33,069 nucleotides of DNA from Ancylobacter amanitiformis (GCF_030814815.1 NZ_JAUSVR010000028.1:1-33069), one strand, 5' to 3'; counted from the first letter of the stretch, positions 16,970-25,227 are shown. Notes: generated from the letters alone by a model not told the origin. Numbers and translations: made by a program.

Positions 16970-17029
16970 GGGTCACTTCTCGATGGAAAAATCCGCTCCT
17001 GCCGGGTCAGATCTCAGTGGAAATCAACA
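16970..17029. repeat. IS21 right end with two transposase-binding repeats
   Basis: It has GGGTCACTTCTC (16970-16981), the variant GGGTCAGATCTC (17004-17015) and the terminal GGAAATCAACA. The variant bases may weaken this end. Confidence 0.85.
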
Positions 17030-17030
17030 C

Positions 17031-17204
17031 CACCATGTCGATGAGGCGATCCGACTCGGCGACCGGATCCTCGTCATGCGCGATGGCGTCATCGCCGCCG
17101 AACACAGGCTGGCGCCAGAAAGCCTCCCGCAGCCACGCGCGACGAGCTGGGTGTCGCCGTCGGCAATCAAATATCATCTCATTGATTTAACAGGAATATC
17201 GTGA
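17031..17204 (+). pseudogene. C-terminal fragment of a sulfonate/taurine-type ABC ATPase (SsuB/TauB-like)
   Basis: The frame begins right after the IS21 right end and reads HVDEAIRLGDRILVMRDGVIAAE, the region after the H-loop of nitrate/sulfonate/taurine ABC ATPases, ending at TGA 17202-17204. The Walker motifs are gone. The stop overlaps the next start (TGATG), showing that the original operon had coupled ATPase and binding-protein genes. Confidence 0.75.
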
Positions 17205-17450
17205 TGTCGAACTCGTTTCTCATCCCCTCGCGGCGCACCTTCCTGGCGGGTTCGCTCGCGGGCGCCGCGGCGGCCGGGCTTGCCGGGACCGGGCCCGCCC
17301 GCCTTCTCGGCGAGCGGGCGCAACACCGGCACGCTGCGCCTGACCCGGGGCTATTTCGGCCTGAGCTACCTCGCCAAGGAGCACGGGGCGCTGGAGAAGC
17401 GGCTGGCCGATCAGGGCATCAAGGTGGAATGGATCGGCCCATTCCCTATT
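17204..17450 (+). pseudogene. Frameshifted, truncated Tat-exported substrate-binding protein (SsuA/TauA-like)
   Basis: It begins MSNSFLIPSRRTFLAGSLAG, a twin-arginine signal. At about 17290 the homologous frame changes: the mature start (GTLRLTRGYFGLSYLAKEHG, then LADQGIKVEWIGPF) is in another frame. After about 17450 similarity ends and an unrelated enzyme fragment follows. The features fit a periplasmic aliphatic-sulfonate binding protein. It is dead by both frameshift and truncation. Confidence 0.75.
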
Positions 17451-17780
17451 CCGACATGCTTGCGCAGCTCTACATGACTGCCATCATCGCCGGCATCGCG
17501 CGCGCCGTGCTGAACAATGCGCGGCGCCTGCTGCTGGGGCGCACCCGCACGTTCTACTGCGCCAATGCCGAACGGCCGGCGGACGACCCGCTGCTGCAGC
17601 AGGTGCTCGGCGAACTCGCCACCTACGCCTTCGCGGCGGAGGCTGCCGTGCTCGCCGCCGCCGAGGCGCTCGATGCGGTCGCCGCCGCGCGCGACAACGG
17701 ACGCGACGACGAGGACCTCGCCCACGAGGCCGCGTTCGCCGCCACAAGGGCCAGGCTCGTCGTGGATGAACTGGCCATCC
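17451..17780 (+). pseudogene. C-terminal fragment of an acyl-CoA-dehydrogenase-like flavoenzyme (SfnB/DszC type)
   Basis: The frame reads MLAQLYMTAIIAGIARAVL, RRLLLGRTRTF, ERPADDPLLQQVLGELAT and AAEAAVLAAAEALDA, the C-terminal helical domain of acyl-CoA dehydrogenase relatives. Such flavoenzymes are often encoded beside sulfonate or sulfone uptake genes, which fits the flanking fragments. It is fused by deletion to the binding-protein fragment and loses similarity near 17780. Confidence 0.65.
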
Positions 17781-18062
17781 GCAGACGAGGATCCCCGCCA
17801 GCACCACGTCGGTCGCGAGAAAATTGGCGGCCGACTGGATCATAAAACCCGCGCCCCGCGTCGCGGCAACCAGTTCGGCCGCGACCAGCGTCGGTCAGCC
17901 GGCGCCGAGCGCGATGCGCGTGCCGGTGAGGATGGTAGGCAATGTGGAGAGAAACACCACGAAGCGCAGCACCGGCGCCGGCGTGGCGTCCATCGCCCGC
18001 GCGACGTTCAAACGGTTGCGGTCGACCGAGCGCACACCTGACCCGAACACCACCATCCGAAT
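17770..18062 (-). pseudogene. C-terminal fragment of an ABC permease (SsuC/TauC-like) with an in-frame stop
   Basis: Read on the minus strand the frame gives LNVARAMDATPAPVLRFVVF, TLPTILTGTRIALG, then a TGA (17895-17897) at a position where relatives have Trp, then TLVAAELVAATRGAGFMIQS and ANFLATDVVLAGILV. This is the EAA loop and last membrane helices of taurine/sulfonate permeases. Both ends are cut and the stop interrupts the middle, so it is a pseudogene. Confidence 0.7.
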
Positions 18063-18088
18063 GGGTCACTTTTCCGCGGAAATCAACA
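18063..18088. repeat. Solo IS21-type end
   Basis: GGGTCACTTTTC (18063-18074) followed by GGAAATCAACA (18078-18088) matches the right end of the IS21 element at 16970-17029 in the same orientation. No transposase gene is attached. It is a remnant of a second related element, and with the intact IS it brackets the sulfonate-gene fragments. Confidence 0.75.
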
Positions 18089-18135
18089 AAGTCGGTTAAG
18101 CCGTTGCCGAGTCAATTGACGTCGATATGTCACGT

Positions 18136-18147
18136 GTAATATATAAC
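18136..18147. promoter_or_regulatory. Putative GntR-type operator, site A
   Basis: GTAATATATAAC here is the complement of GTTATATATTAC. It lies 49 bp before the enolase-superfamily gene. Close copies occur at 27035, 28178 and 30893, ahead of other units of the cluster including the regulator gene. Confidence 0.5.
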
Positions 18148-18195
18148 AGGTAATCCTGAACTATCCGTTTCTGGCTGCCTGTCGGGGAAAACACG

Positions 18196-19305
18196 ATGAA
18201 AATCAGCGCAATCGATGCGTTCGGCTATGCGCTCACTTACGCTCACGGTGAGTACGTCATGTCGAAAGGCCGCGCGGCCCAGAGCCAGGCATCGACGCTG
18301 GTCCGCATCCACACCGATAGCGGCCTCGAAGGCTGGGGTGAGAGCAGCACGCTCGGCGGCACCTATCTTCCCGCCTTCGCCGAGGGCACCCAAGCCGCGG
18401 TGCGGGTTCTCGCCCCTCATCTCATCGGGCTCGATCCGACCAACCTCTCGCAGCTTCACGCGGTGATGGACGCGGTGCTCCTCGGCCAGAACAGCGCGAA
18501 GAGCGCCCTCGACATCGCCTGCTGGGACATTCTGGGCAAAGTCGCCGGCCTGCCCGTCGCCACCCTGCTCGGCGGCGTCACGCAGGACAGTTTTCCGCTC
18601 TATGAGGCGGTGCCGCTGGCATCCCCGGAACAGATGGCCGATTTCGTCCGTATGCGGGGCGCGGCGGGGATCAGCCGCTTCCAGGTGAAGGTCGGAAACG
18701 ATCCCTATGACGATGCCCGGCGCACCCGCTCGGTCGTCGCGGCGTGCCCCGAGGATGCCGTCATCATCGCCGACTCCAACGGAGGCTGGAACCCGCAGGC
18801 GGGCATCATCGCCGTGCGGGAACTTGCCGGCCTCAACATCTATGTGGAGCAGCCCTGCCGCGACACCGCCGATTGCGCCATCGTGCAGCGGATGAGCACC
18901 CTGCCGCTGGTGATGGACGAATCCGTCACCAACAGCGCAGAACTCTTTCGCGCCAAATACGAGGCCGGCGCGGGCTCGGTGAACATCAAGCTGGCGCGGC
19001 TCGGCGGAATCACTGGCGCGGCGCGCATGCGAGCACAGGCGCAGGATCTCGGCATGACGATGTGCATCGAGGATGTGTGGGGCGGCGACGTCACCACCGC
19101 CGCCGTTGCCCATGTCGCCGCCAGTACCCAGCCGGAAGCGCTGCTGCACGCCTCGTTCTTCAATGACTGGACGAAAGAACACATAGCTGGCTATGCGCCG
19201 CGTTCGGAGCGAGGGCGCGGCCGCGCGCCGACTGGCCCGGGCCTCGGCATCCACGTCGACACCGGCGCGCTGGGGCCGGCGCTGTTCGAGGTGACGCGCC
19301 CATGA
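18196..19305 (+). CDS. Mandelate racemase/muconate-lactonizing-type enolase superfamily enzyme
   Basis: This 369-residue protein has the capping domain (MKISAIDAFGYALTYAHG, then TDSGLEGWGES) and a TIM-barrel with metal ligands Asp in VIIADSNGGW, Glu in NIYVEQPC and Asp in LVMDES; the second catalytic Lys is in VNIKLARLGG. The usual K-x-K at the end of the second barrel strand reads Q-V-K (RFQVKVG), so the first Lys is replaced. It starts a three-gene coupled set with a proline-racemase homologue and a DapA homologue. The cis-3-hydroxyproline dehydratases and hydroxyproline-betaine epimerases of this superfamily occur in such settings, but the substrate cannot be fixed from sequence. An upstream GGGGAAAA may serve as ribosome-binding site. 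Confidence 0.85.
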   Translation: MKISAIDAFGYALTYAHGEYVMSKGRAAQSQASTLVRIHTDSGLEGWGESSTLGGTYLPAFAEGTQAAVRVLAPHLIGLDPTNLSQLHAVMDAVLLGQNSAKSALDIACWDILGKVAGLPVATLLGGVTQDSFPLYEAVPLASPEQMADFVRMRGAAGISRFQVKVGNDPYDDARRTRSVVAACPEDAVIIADSNGGWNPQAGIIAVRELAGLNIYVEQPCRDTADCAIVQRMSTLPLVMDESVTNSAELFRAKYEAGAGSVNIKLARLGGITGAARMRAQAQDLGMTMCIEDVWGGDVTTAAVAHVAASTQPEALLHASFFNDWTKEHIAGYAPRSERGRGRAPTGPGLGIHVDTGALGPALFEVTRP

Positions 19306-20360
19306 GCTCCCCCTTCGACCTTCCCGCCAGCGCCCGCGCATGGCTCCAGCGTGCCGACCGGCAGGTGCTGGTGGCGGTGGATTCGCACACCGCCGGCAAT
19401 CCGACCCGCATCGTGCTGTCCGGCATCGACCTGCCCGCGCCGATGGGCGTCGACGCGGCGCGGACCTGGCTGCGCGAGCATGCGGACCACTGGCGCCGCC
19501 GGCTGGTGCACGAGCCGCGCGGGGGCGGGCTGACCTGCGCGGTTTTGCCGATAGCGACACGCGAGGACGATTGCGACATCGGCGCGGTCATCCTGGAGCC
19601 GGGATCCTACCCGCCCATGTGCGGCCATTGCATGATCGGCTTCGCCTCGGTGATCGTCGAGCTCGGCCTGCTGCCGGACCTGCGGCCGCCGGAAGCGGGC
19701 GATGTGAGCTTTCGCATCCGCACCCCGGCCGGGCCGGTGGGCGCGACGGCGCGGATGGAGGCGGGGCGGCTGTCCGCCATCACGCTGACCAATGTGGATT
19801 CCTTCGTCGTATCGGCGGGCCCGTGCCGTGTCGAAGGCAGGACGGTGCCGGTCGAACTGCTCTATGGCGGCGATTACTATATCAGCGTCGATGCCGACCG
19901 CATCGGCCTCTCGCTGGAGCGCGACAACGCGACGGAAATCGTGCGTTTCGCGCGCCAGCTCAAGGCCGCCTACACACGCGAAGTGGTGCGCGACCCGCTG
20001 ACCGACGCGATCCTCGACGTCTACCAGGTGCTTTTCTATCGCCGCGATCCGCACGCCGCACGGCAGGCTCAGATCGTGGTGGTCGCCCCGCCCGGCGTCA
20101 TCGATCGGTCCCCCTGCGGCACCGGGTCGAGCGCGCTGTTCGCCAAATTCGTCACGGACGGGCTCATCGGGGCCGATGAGGTGCTCACCACGCAGAGCAT
20201 CATCGGCTCGACCTTCACGGTCGCGGCCGCCACGGTGCGCAGCGAGCCGGGGCGCCTCTACGTCACGCCGCTGCTTACCGGCAGCGCCCATATCAATGGT
20301 TTTCTGACCATCGCCGCCGACAGTGCGGACGACCTCGCCGATGGTTTTGCCCCGCTTTGA
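19302..20360 (+). CDS. Proline racemase / 4-hydroxyproline 2-epimerase family protein
   Basis: This 352-residue protein has both catalytic cysteines: Cys in YPPMCGHCMIG and Cys in DRSPCGTGSSA. The Cys/Cys pair fits racemases and epimerases rather than the Cys/Thr trans-3-hydroxyproline dehydratases. Other family motifs are VDSHTAGNPTRIV and YGGDYYISVDA. The probable reaction is the interconversion of trans-4-hydroxy-L-proline and cis-4-hydroxy-D-proline, cytoplasmic and cofactor-free. Its ATG overlaps the previous stop (ATGA at 19302-19305). The N-terminus carries an extra ~20 residues before the usual start of similarity. Confidence 0.85.
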   Translation: MSSPFDLPASARAWLQRADRQVLVAVDSHTAGNPTRIVLSGIDLPAPMGVDAARTWLREHADHWRRRLVHEPRGGGLTCAVLPIATREDDCDIGAVILEPGSYPPMCGHCMIGFASVIVELGLLPDLRPPEAGDVSFRIRTPAGPVGATARMEAGRLSAITLTNVDSFVVSAGPCRVEGRTVPVELLYGGDYYISVDADRIGLSLERDNATEIVRFARQLKAAYTREVVRDPLTDAILDVYQVLFYRRDPHAARQAQIVVVAPPGVIDRSPCGTGSSALFAKFVTDGLIGADEVLTTQSIIGSTFTVAAATVRSEPGRLYVTPLLTGSAHINGFLTIAADSADDLADGFAPL

Positions 20361-20382
20361 ATCGATATCACAGGAGAAGAGA

Positions 20383-21288
20383 ATGGCCCTGAAGGGTGTA
20401 CTTTCGGCAATCGTCACTCCGTTCACGCCCGATGGCGAGCAGATCGACGAGGCGGCGCTGCGCAATCTCATCGACTGGAACATCGCCGACGGCATTGACG
20501 GCTTCGTTCCGGCGGGCGGCACGGGCGAGTTTTCCGTGCTGTCGCACCAGGAACGGTTGCGGCTGGTGGAGATCGTGGTCGAGCAGACCGCCGGGCGCGC
20601 CACGGTGCTCGCCCATACCGGCGCGACCTCCTCGCGCGAGGCCATCGCCTTTTCTCGCCATGCCGAGAAAGTCGGCGCCACCGCGATCATGCTGGCGACG
20701 CCCTATTACGAGCCGATCGGCTATCGGGAGGCCTTCGCCTATTACGCCGCCGTCGCCGACGCGACCAGCCTGCCGATCTGCGCCTATAATTTCCCGCCGG
20801 CGACCGGTCTTCACCTCGATGTCGATTTCCTCGTCAAGCTGGCGACGGAAATCCCGCAGGTGACGTTCGTGAAGGATTCGTCCGCGAATATCGCGCAGAT
20901 GAACACGCTGCTCTCCGACTACAGCGACCGGATCGGCTTCCTCAACGGCGAGGATGTCCTCATGCTGCCGGCCTTGATGATGAAGGCGCCGGGCATGGTG
21001 ATGGGCGTCGCCAATTTCATGGCGCCGGCGCTCATCAAGGCGCAGACCGCGATGGAAGCCGGCGACGACGCGACAGCCGTGGCGATCTGGCGCCAGATCA
21101 ACCCGGTCGTCCGCATCCTCGGCAACGCGTCCTACAATAGCGGCATCAAGGCGGCCTGCGAACTTCTCGGGCTACCGGTGGGCAAGGTTCGCGCGCCCAT
21201 CCAGCCCTATAGCGAGGACCAGACCGCCGCGCTCAAGGCCGCGCTGCAGTTGCTGGATCCCTCCTTCCTGACGGCCGCGTCCCGCTGA
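20383..21288 (+). CDS. DapA-family aldolase/lyase or deaminase
   Basis: This 301-residue protein starts MALKGVLSAIVTPFTPDGE; the ATG at 20383 has AGGAG 8 nt upstream, while an open frame extends back to 20323 within the previous gene. Typical DapA-family parts are GGTGEFSVLSHQER (pyruvate-binding loop), the Tyr in ICAYNFPP and the Schiff-base Lys in VTFVKDSSA. This family includes dihydrodipicolinate synthase, sugar-acid aldolases and the deaminase of 4-hydroxyproline breakdown. Position 22 nt after the epimerase suggests the same pathway. A terminator follows. Confidence 0.85.
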   Translation: MALKGVLSAIVTPFTPDGEQIDEAALRNLIDWNIADGIDGFVPAGGTGEFSVLSHQERLRLVEIVVEQTAGRATVLAHTGATSSREAIAFSRHAEKVGATAIMLATPYYEPIGYREAFAYYAAVADATSLPICAYNFPPATGLHLDVDFLVKLATEIPQVTFVKDSSANIAQMNTLLSDYSDRIGFLNGEDVLMLPALMMKAPGMVMGVANFMAPALIKAQTAMEAGDDATAVAIWRQINPVVRILGNASYNSGIKAACELLGLPVGKVRAPIQPYSEDQTAALKAALQLLDPSFLTAASR

Positions 21289-21341
21289 CCGGTTCCGGGC
21301 CGGCTGACAGGCCCGGCCCCTTCTCGCCACGCCGAACACCC

Positions 21342-21379
21342 ACCCGCGGGCGCCGCACGCCGAGCCCGCGGGTTTTTTT
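21342..21379 (+). terminator. Rho-independent terminator after the rightward operon
   Basis: ACCCGCGGGC (21342-21351) pairs perfectly with GCCCGCGGGT (21364-21373), followed by a run of seven T (21373-21379). Confidence 0.9.
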
Positions 21380-21434
21380 GTCAGCGCGCATCCCGGAAAG
21401 CCGGTCGCCGTTGGCGTGCGGACAGCGCGCACCC

Positions 21435-21480
21435 AGAAAAACACGCCTGTCCGGTAAACGGGCGTTACCGGACAGGCGTG
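21435..21480 (-). terminator. Strong terminator of the leftward operon
   Basis: CACGCCTGTCCGGTAA (21442-21457) and its exact complement (21465-21480) form a perfect 16-bp stem with a 7-nt loop. On the minus strand it is followed by TTTTTC. It ends the leftward operon 28 bp after the last stop codon, back to back with the rightward terminator. Confidence 0.92.
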
Positions 21481-21507
21481 GGGGCTGTTGCGGCAGGCCG
21501 TCGCGTC

Positions 21508-22470
21508 TCAGGCGGCGCGATATTCCTGAATCCCGCCCTGCTGGCTCCACTCGGCGTACCAGGCGTCGAACAGCTTCAGCTGGCTCTCGGCAAAGCCGCG
21601 CTGGCTGGGCGAGAGCGCGTCGGTCGCGTTGAAGTGGAGGGCGTATTCGGCCTTGCCCTTCAGCGTCATCAGATACTTGAAATAGAGCACGAGGTCGGGA
21701 CCCTCGTCGAAGGTGGAGAGGACGGCCAGCGCCTGCTCAAGCTCCCGCGCCCGCAGGCGGGCCTGCGCGTCGCCTTTCGCCGCGGCATGCGCCAGGGCGC
21801 ACAGGTGCAGCACCTCGCGCGGCAGCACGTTGCCGATGCCGGTGATGGCTCCGGTGGCGCCGCAATTGACGATGCCGTGCACCACGGCCGTATCGACGCC
21901 TACCATCAGCGCGACATCGTCATCCTGGCTGGTGATGAATTCGGCGGCATAGCTCAGCGAATCGACGCCGCCGAATTCCTTGAAGCCGACCAGGTTGGCG
22001 TGCTCCGCGCGCAGGGCGAAGAACAGCTCGGCCCGCGTCTGGAAGCCATAATACGGGCTGTTGTAGATGACGGCGGGAATAGCGGGCGCGGCGTCGAGAA
22101 TGGCCTTGAAGTGGTTGCGCTGGGCCAGCGGCGACGAGCCGCGCGACAGGACGCGCGGAATCACCATCAGCCCCTGCGCGCCCACACGCTGCGCATGCGC
22201 GGCGAGCGCCACGGCCGAGGCGGTATTGATGGCGCCTGTCCCGACCACGACGGGGATCCCGGCCTGCACCAGCCGCTCCACGCCTTCCATGCGCTGCGCA
22301 TCGGTGAGCAGCGGCCAGTCACCCATGGACCCGCAATAGATCACCGCGGACATGCCGTGCGCGATCATGTCCTGCCCCTGGCGGACGAGGGCATCGAAAT
22401 CAGGAAGCCGATCGCCCGTGCACGGGGTCATCAGCGCCGGCATGCAGCCGGAAAAAACGTTGGCCGTCAT
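21508..22470 (-). CDS. DapA-family enzyme, probable 1-pyrroline-4-hydroxy-2-carboxylate deaminase
   Basis: This 320-residue protein begins MTANVFSGCMPALMTPC. It has the Tyr in AVIYNSPYYGF, the Schiff-base Lys in LVGFKEFGG and long conserved stretches VIYCGSMGDWPLLTDAQRM and NCGATGAITGIGNVLP. From memory this matches the DapA-family protein of rhizobial hydroxyproline clusters, which removes ammonia and opens the ring to give alpha-ketoglutarate semialdehyde. It is clearly a different subgroup from the DapA homologue at 20383-21288. A strong GGGAGA lies 7 nt before the ATG. It ends the leftward operon. Confidence 0.8.
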   Translation of the reverse strand: MTANVFSGCMPALMTPCTGDRLPDFDALVRQGQDMIAHGMSAVIYCGSMGDWPLLTDAQRMEGVERLVQAGIPVVVGTGAINTASAVALAAHAQRVGAQGLMVIPRVLSRGSSPLAQRNHFKAILDAAPAIPAVIYNSPYYGFQTRAELFFALRAEHANLVGFKEFGGVDSLSYAAEFITSQDDDVALMVGVDTAVVHGIVNCGATGAITGIGNVLPREVLHLCALAHAAAKGDAQARLRARELEQALAVLSTFDEGPDLVLYFKYLMTLKGKAEYALHFNATDALSPSQRGFAESQLKLFDAWYAEWSQQGGIQEYRAA

Positions 22471-22639
22471 AGTAAACTCTCCCTTAGTGGCGGCACTCGG
22501 TCGTCATCGTAGCCAAGATCGGCCGCCATCCGTCGATAGGACCCCGCATCGGACGCTGCCGGATGGGTGGCTTCCCTTCACGGGCGACGTCGATGAAGTC
22601 ATGATCGCTCCCGCCCCGCGGACGAACGCAGATGCACGT
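22471..22639. other. Short gap between the DapA-family and Ldh2-family genes
   Basis: It holds the ribosome-binding site of the downstream gene (CTAAGGGAGAG on the minus strand). I see no promoter, operator copy or gene in the remainder. Confidence 0.5.
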
Positions 22640-23677
22640 TCAGACATTCTCGGCGACATCCGCCGCCGCTTCCAGCTTCATCAGCTCTTCATGGAGCAGG
22701 TACGGTATTTTTATACCGTTGTCGATGCTGCGCGATCGGGCATTGTAGCGTCGTTCGGAGGGCAGGCGCGCACCTTGCTCGGTGATGGCGTCGAACAGCC
22801 GTTCCGCGCGATCGAGGTTCTCGCCGAACCGGTCGCCCAGAAAACGCGCGGGGTCGAGGATGACCAGCAATTCGCCATGGCAGGGCACGGTCTGGGTACC
22901 CTCTGCGAAGGCGAGCGACTCCAGACTCAGCATGTCGCCGATGAGCGGACCGGCGAGCAGTTCCACCATGGCGGCCAGCGCCGAGCCCTTGTGGCCCCCG
23001 AATGTGAGCATCGCCCCGCGCAGAGCTTCGGCGGGATCGGTCGTCGGGTCTCCCTGCGCATCGATCGCCACGCCCGGCGGCAGCGCCCGGCCGGCGCGCA
23101 GCATCAGTTCGATATCGCCGCGCGCCGTCGCGCTCGTCGCGAAATCGAAGATGAAGGGCGGTTGCTGCTGCCGCGGCCAGGCGAAGGCGAAGGGGTTGGT
23201 GCCGAACACCGGCCGGCTGCCGCCTGCCGGGGCAACCCAGCTATGGCTGGGCGTCAAGGCGATGGCCGCGAAGCCATGTTCCGCCAACTCTTCCACTTCC
23301 GGCCACAGGGCCGAGAAGTGGAAACACCGGTTGATGGCCAGCGCGGCGATGCCCAGCCGGCTAGCCGTCCGCATCGCGAGGGGAAGCCCGGTCTTCAGCG
23401 CAAGGGACGAGAAGCCGAAATCGGCATCCACCGTCACGATCGCCGGCGCGCTTTTCGTCACCGTCGGCCGGGCATCCAGGTTTACCTTGCCGCTACGTAC
23501 GGTATGCACGCAGCCAAGCAGGCGATAGAGCCCGTGCGAGCGACATTCGTCGCGCTCGGCGGCCATGATCACCTCGGCCACCGCGTCAGCATGGGCGGCG
23601 CTCAGGCCGACGCCCGCCAGCACGCGCCGGCAGAGCGCGCCGGCGTCGTCGAGCGAGAGCGTGACGTCATTGCCCAT
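22640..23677 (-). CDS. Ldh2/malate-lactate dehydrogenase family oxidoreductase, probable cyclic-imine (pyrroline-2-carboxylate) reductase
   Basis: This protein has 345 residues from the ATG at 23675-23677; a GTG three codons upstream is an alternative. Family features are RDECRSHGLYRLLG (conserved SHG), SLALKTGLPLAM, HFSALWPEVEELAE, VFGTNPFAFAWP and TFGGHKGSALAAMVELL. This NAD(P)H-dependent family includes delta1-pyrroline-2-carboxylate and piperideine-2-carboxylate reductases, which convert the product of 3-hydroxyproline dehydratases to L-proline. That role fits the neighbours but is inferred. A short dyad (ACGGTAT/ATACCGT, 22702-22719) lies within the 3' coding part; its significance is unclear. 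Confidence 0.78.
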   Translation of the reverse strand: MGNDVTLSLDDAGALCRRVLAGVGLSAAHADAVAEVIMAAERDECRSHGLYRLLGCVHTVRSGKVNLDARPTVTKSAPAIVTVDADFGFSSLALKTGLPLAMRTASRLGIAALAINRCFHFSALWPEVEELAEHGFAAIALTPSHSWVAPAGGSRPVFGTNPFAFAWPRQQQPPFIFDFATSATARGDIELMLRAGRALPPGVAIDAQGDPTTDPAEALRGAMLTFGGHKGSALAAMVELLAGPLIGDMLSLESLAFAEGTQTVPCHGELLVILDPARFLGDRFGENLDRAERLFDAITEQGARLPSERRYNARSRSIDNGIKIPYLLHEELMKLEAAADVAENV

Positions 23678-23754
23678 GACGATCACGCGCCGGGCCGGTC
23701 TGGCAGCGAGGCCGGCCCCGCCGCGTGCGGTGCGACCACCGGGACGTGCAGCGC

Positions 23755-25227
23755 TCAGGCAAGGGTCACCCAGATCGTCTTGAGTTGCGTATACTGGTCA
23801 AACGCCTCGATGCCCTTGTCGTATCCGCCGAAGCCGGATGTCTTGTAGCCGCCGAACGGCGTCGTGATGTCGCCCTCGCCATAGCCATTGACCGCGACGG
23901 TGCCCGCCTGGATGCTCCGCGCCATTCGCATCGCGACATTGATGTCGTTGGAGAAGACCGTGGCGGCGAGGCCGTAGGCGGTATCATTGGCGAGGCGCAC
24001 GGCCTCCTCCTCGCTCTCGAAGCCGAGCACGGCCACGACGGGGCCGAAGATCTCGTCCCGCGCCAGCGCGCTGGTCGGGTCGACATCATCGATGATCGTG
24101 GGCTCGACGAACCAGCCTCCGCTTTCCGGGAACAGGCGGTTGCCGCCGGCGACCACCCGGCTGCCCTGCGCCTTGGCCTGCTCGATGGCGCCGACGACGC
24201 GCTCCAGCGCGGACGCCTCGATGAGCGGGCCGAGCTTGCTTGCAGGGTCGGTCGGCGGGCCGACCACCCAGCCGCGCGCGGCCTCGACCAGCTTCGCGAC
24301 GAAGGCGTCCTTGATGGAGGACTGGACCAGGATGCGCGAGCCGCAGGTGCAGTTCTGCCCCATGTTCCAGAACGCCGCGCCGGCGAGATTCTCGGCGATG
24401 GCATCGAGAGCGCCGCCGACATCGGCCATGACGATCTGCGGGCTCTTGCCGCCGCATTCGAGCACGACCTTCTTCAGGTTGCTGTCGGCGGAATAGCGCA
24501 GGAACTGGCGGCCGATCTCGGTCGAGCCGGTGAAGGAGATCACGTCGACATCGGCGTGCAGGCCGAGCGCCTTGCCGGCGACATGGCCAAGCCCCGGCAC
24601 GACATTGAACACGCCCGCGGGAATGCCCGCCTCGAGCGCCAGCTCGGCAATCTTCAGGGTCGAGAGCGGCGCCAGCTCCGCCGGTTTCACCACGATGGAG
24701 TTGCCGGCGGCAAGCGCCGGGGAGATCTTCCAGGACAGCGTGCCGGCAGGGAAGTTCCACGGCAGCACCATGCCGACCACGCCGACCGGCTCGCGTGTCA
24801 CCAGGCCGAGATTGCCGTCCCCGGTCGGTGAAATCTTGCCGAAAACCTTGTCGATTGCCTCGGCATACCAGCGGATATTGTTGACGACGTCGGGAAGGTC
24901 GAGGTTCTCGCAATCCGAGATCGGCTTGCCGGCATCGATCGAGTCGAGCAGGGCGATCTCCTTGCCGTTCGCCTCGACGAGGTCGGCGAAGCGCAGCAGG
25001 ATCTTCTTGCGCGCGCGCGGCTCCATGCGGCTCCAGACGCCGCTCCGGAAAGCCGCGCGGGCGGCCTTCACCGCCGTGTCGACATCGGCCGGCGAGCAGG
25101 CGGCGACCTGCACGAGCAGCCGGCCGGTGGCGGGATCAAGATCGTCGAACAGGGCCCCGTTTTCCGCGGCGACGAAGGCGCCGTCGATGAAGGCCTGGGT
25201 GTGGGTTCCGGGAGGAAGAGACGACAT
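23755..25227 (-). CDS. NAD(P)-dependent aldehyde dehydrogenase
   Basis: This is a full-length 490-residue ALDH. The cofactor domain shows LPWNFPAGTLSWKISPALAAG and FTGSTEIGRQF. The catalytic Glu is in VVLECGGKSPQIV, the catalytic Cys in NMGQNCTCGSR, and the C-terminal PFGGYKTSGFGGYDKG is typical of the PuuC/gamma-aminobutyraldehyde branch. In a hydroxyproline pathway the final step is oxidation of alpha-ketoglutarate semialdehyde to alpha-ketoglutarate, and this enzyme is the obvious candidate in the window, but the substrate is inferred. It lies between the transporter ATPase and the imine reductase in one leftward operon. Confidence 0.9.
   Translation of the reverse strand: MSSLPPGTHTQAFIDGAFVAAENGALFDDLDPATGRLLVQVAACSPADVDTAVKAARAAFRSGVWSRMEPRARKKILLRFADLVEANGKEIALLDSIDAGKPISDCENLDLPDVVNNIRWYAEAIDKVFGKISPTGDGNLGLVTREPVGVVGMVLPWNFPAGTLSWKISPALAAGNSIVVKPAELAPLSTLKIAELALEAGIPAGVFNVVPGLGHVAGKALGLHADVDVISFTGSTEIGRQFLRYSADSNLKKVVLECGGKSPQIVMADVGGALDAIAENLAGAAFWNMGQNCTCGSRILVQSSIKDAFVAKLVEAARGWVVGPPTDPASKLGPLIEASALERVVGAIEQAKAQGSRVVAGGNRLFPESGGWFVEPTIIDDVDPTSALARDEIFGPVVAVLGFESEEEAVRLANDTAYGLAATVFSNDINVAMRMARSIQAGTVAVNGYGEGDITTPFGGYKTSGFGGYDKGIEAFDQYTQLKTIWVTLA

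Larger units (their letters stand above)
14530..17029 (-). mobile_element. IS21-family insertion sequence
   Basis: The 2500-bp element carries overlapping istA and istB on the minus strand and is bounded by perfect 11-bp inverted repeats TGTTGATTTCC (14530-14540) and GGAAATCAACA (17019-17029). Inside the ends are the multiple transposase-binding repeats typical of IS21: GAGAAGTGACCC at 14544-14555 and 14568-14579, its complement at 16970-16981, and a variant at 17004-17015. No 4-8 bp target duplication is visible at the borders, and the flanks are not two halves of one gene, which suggests deletion or recombination after insertion. istB is frameshifted, so the element is probably unable to move by itself. 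Confidence 0.9.

Noticed and set aside
22702..22719. ACGGTAT/ATACCGT dyad as a regulatory site
   Set aside because: It lies inside the Ldh2-family coding region near its 3' end, without a promoter or start nearby. It is noted but not called as an operator.
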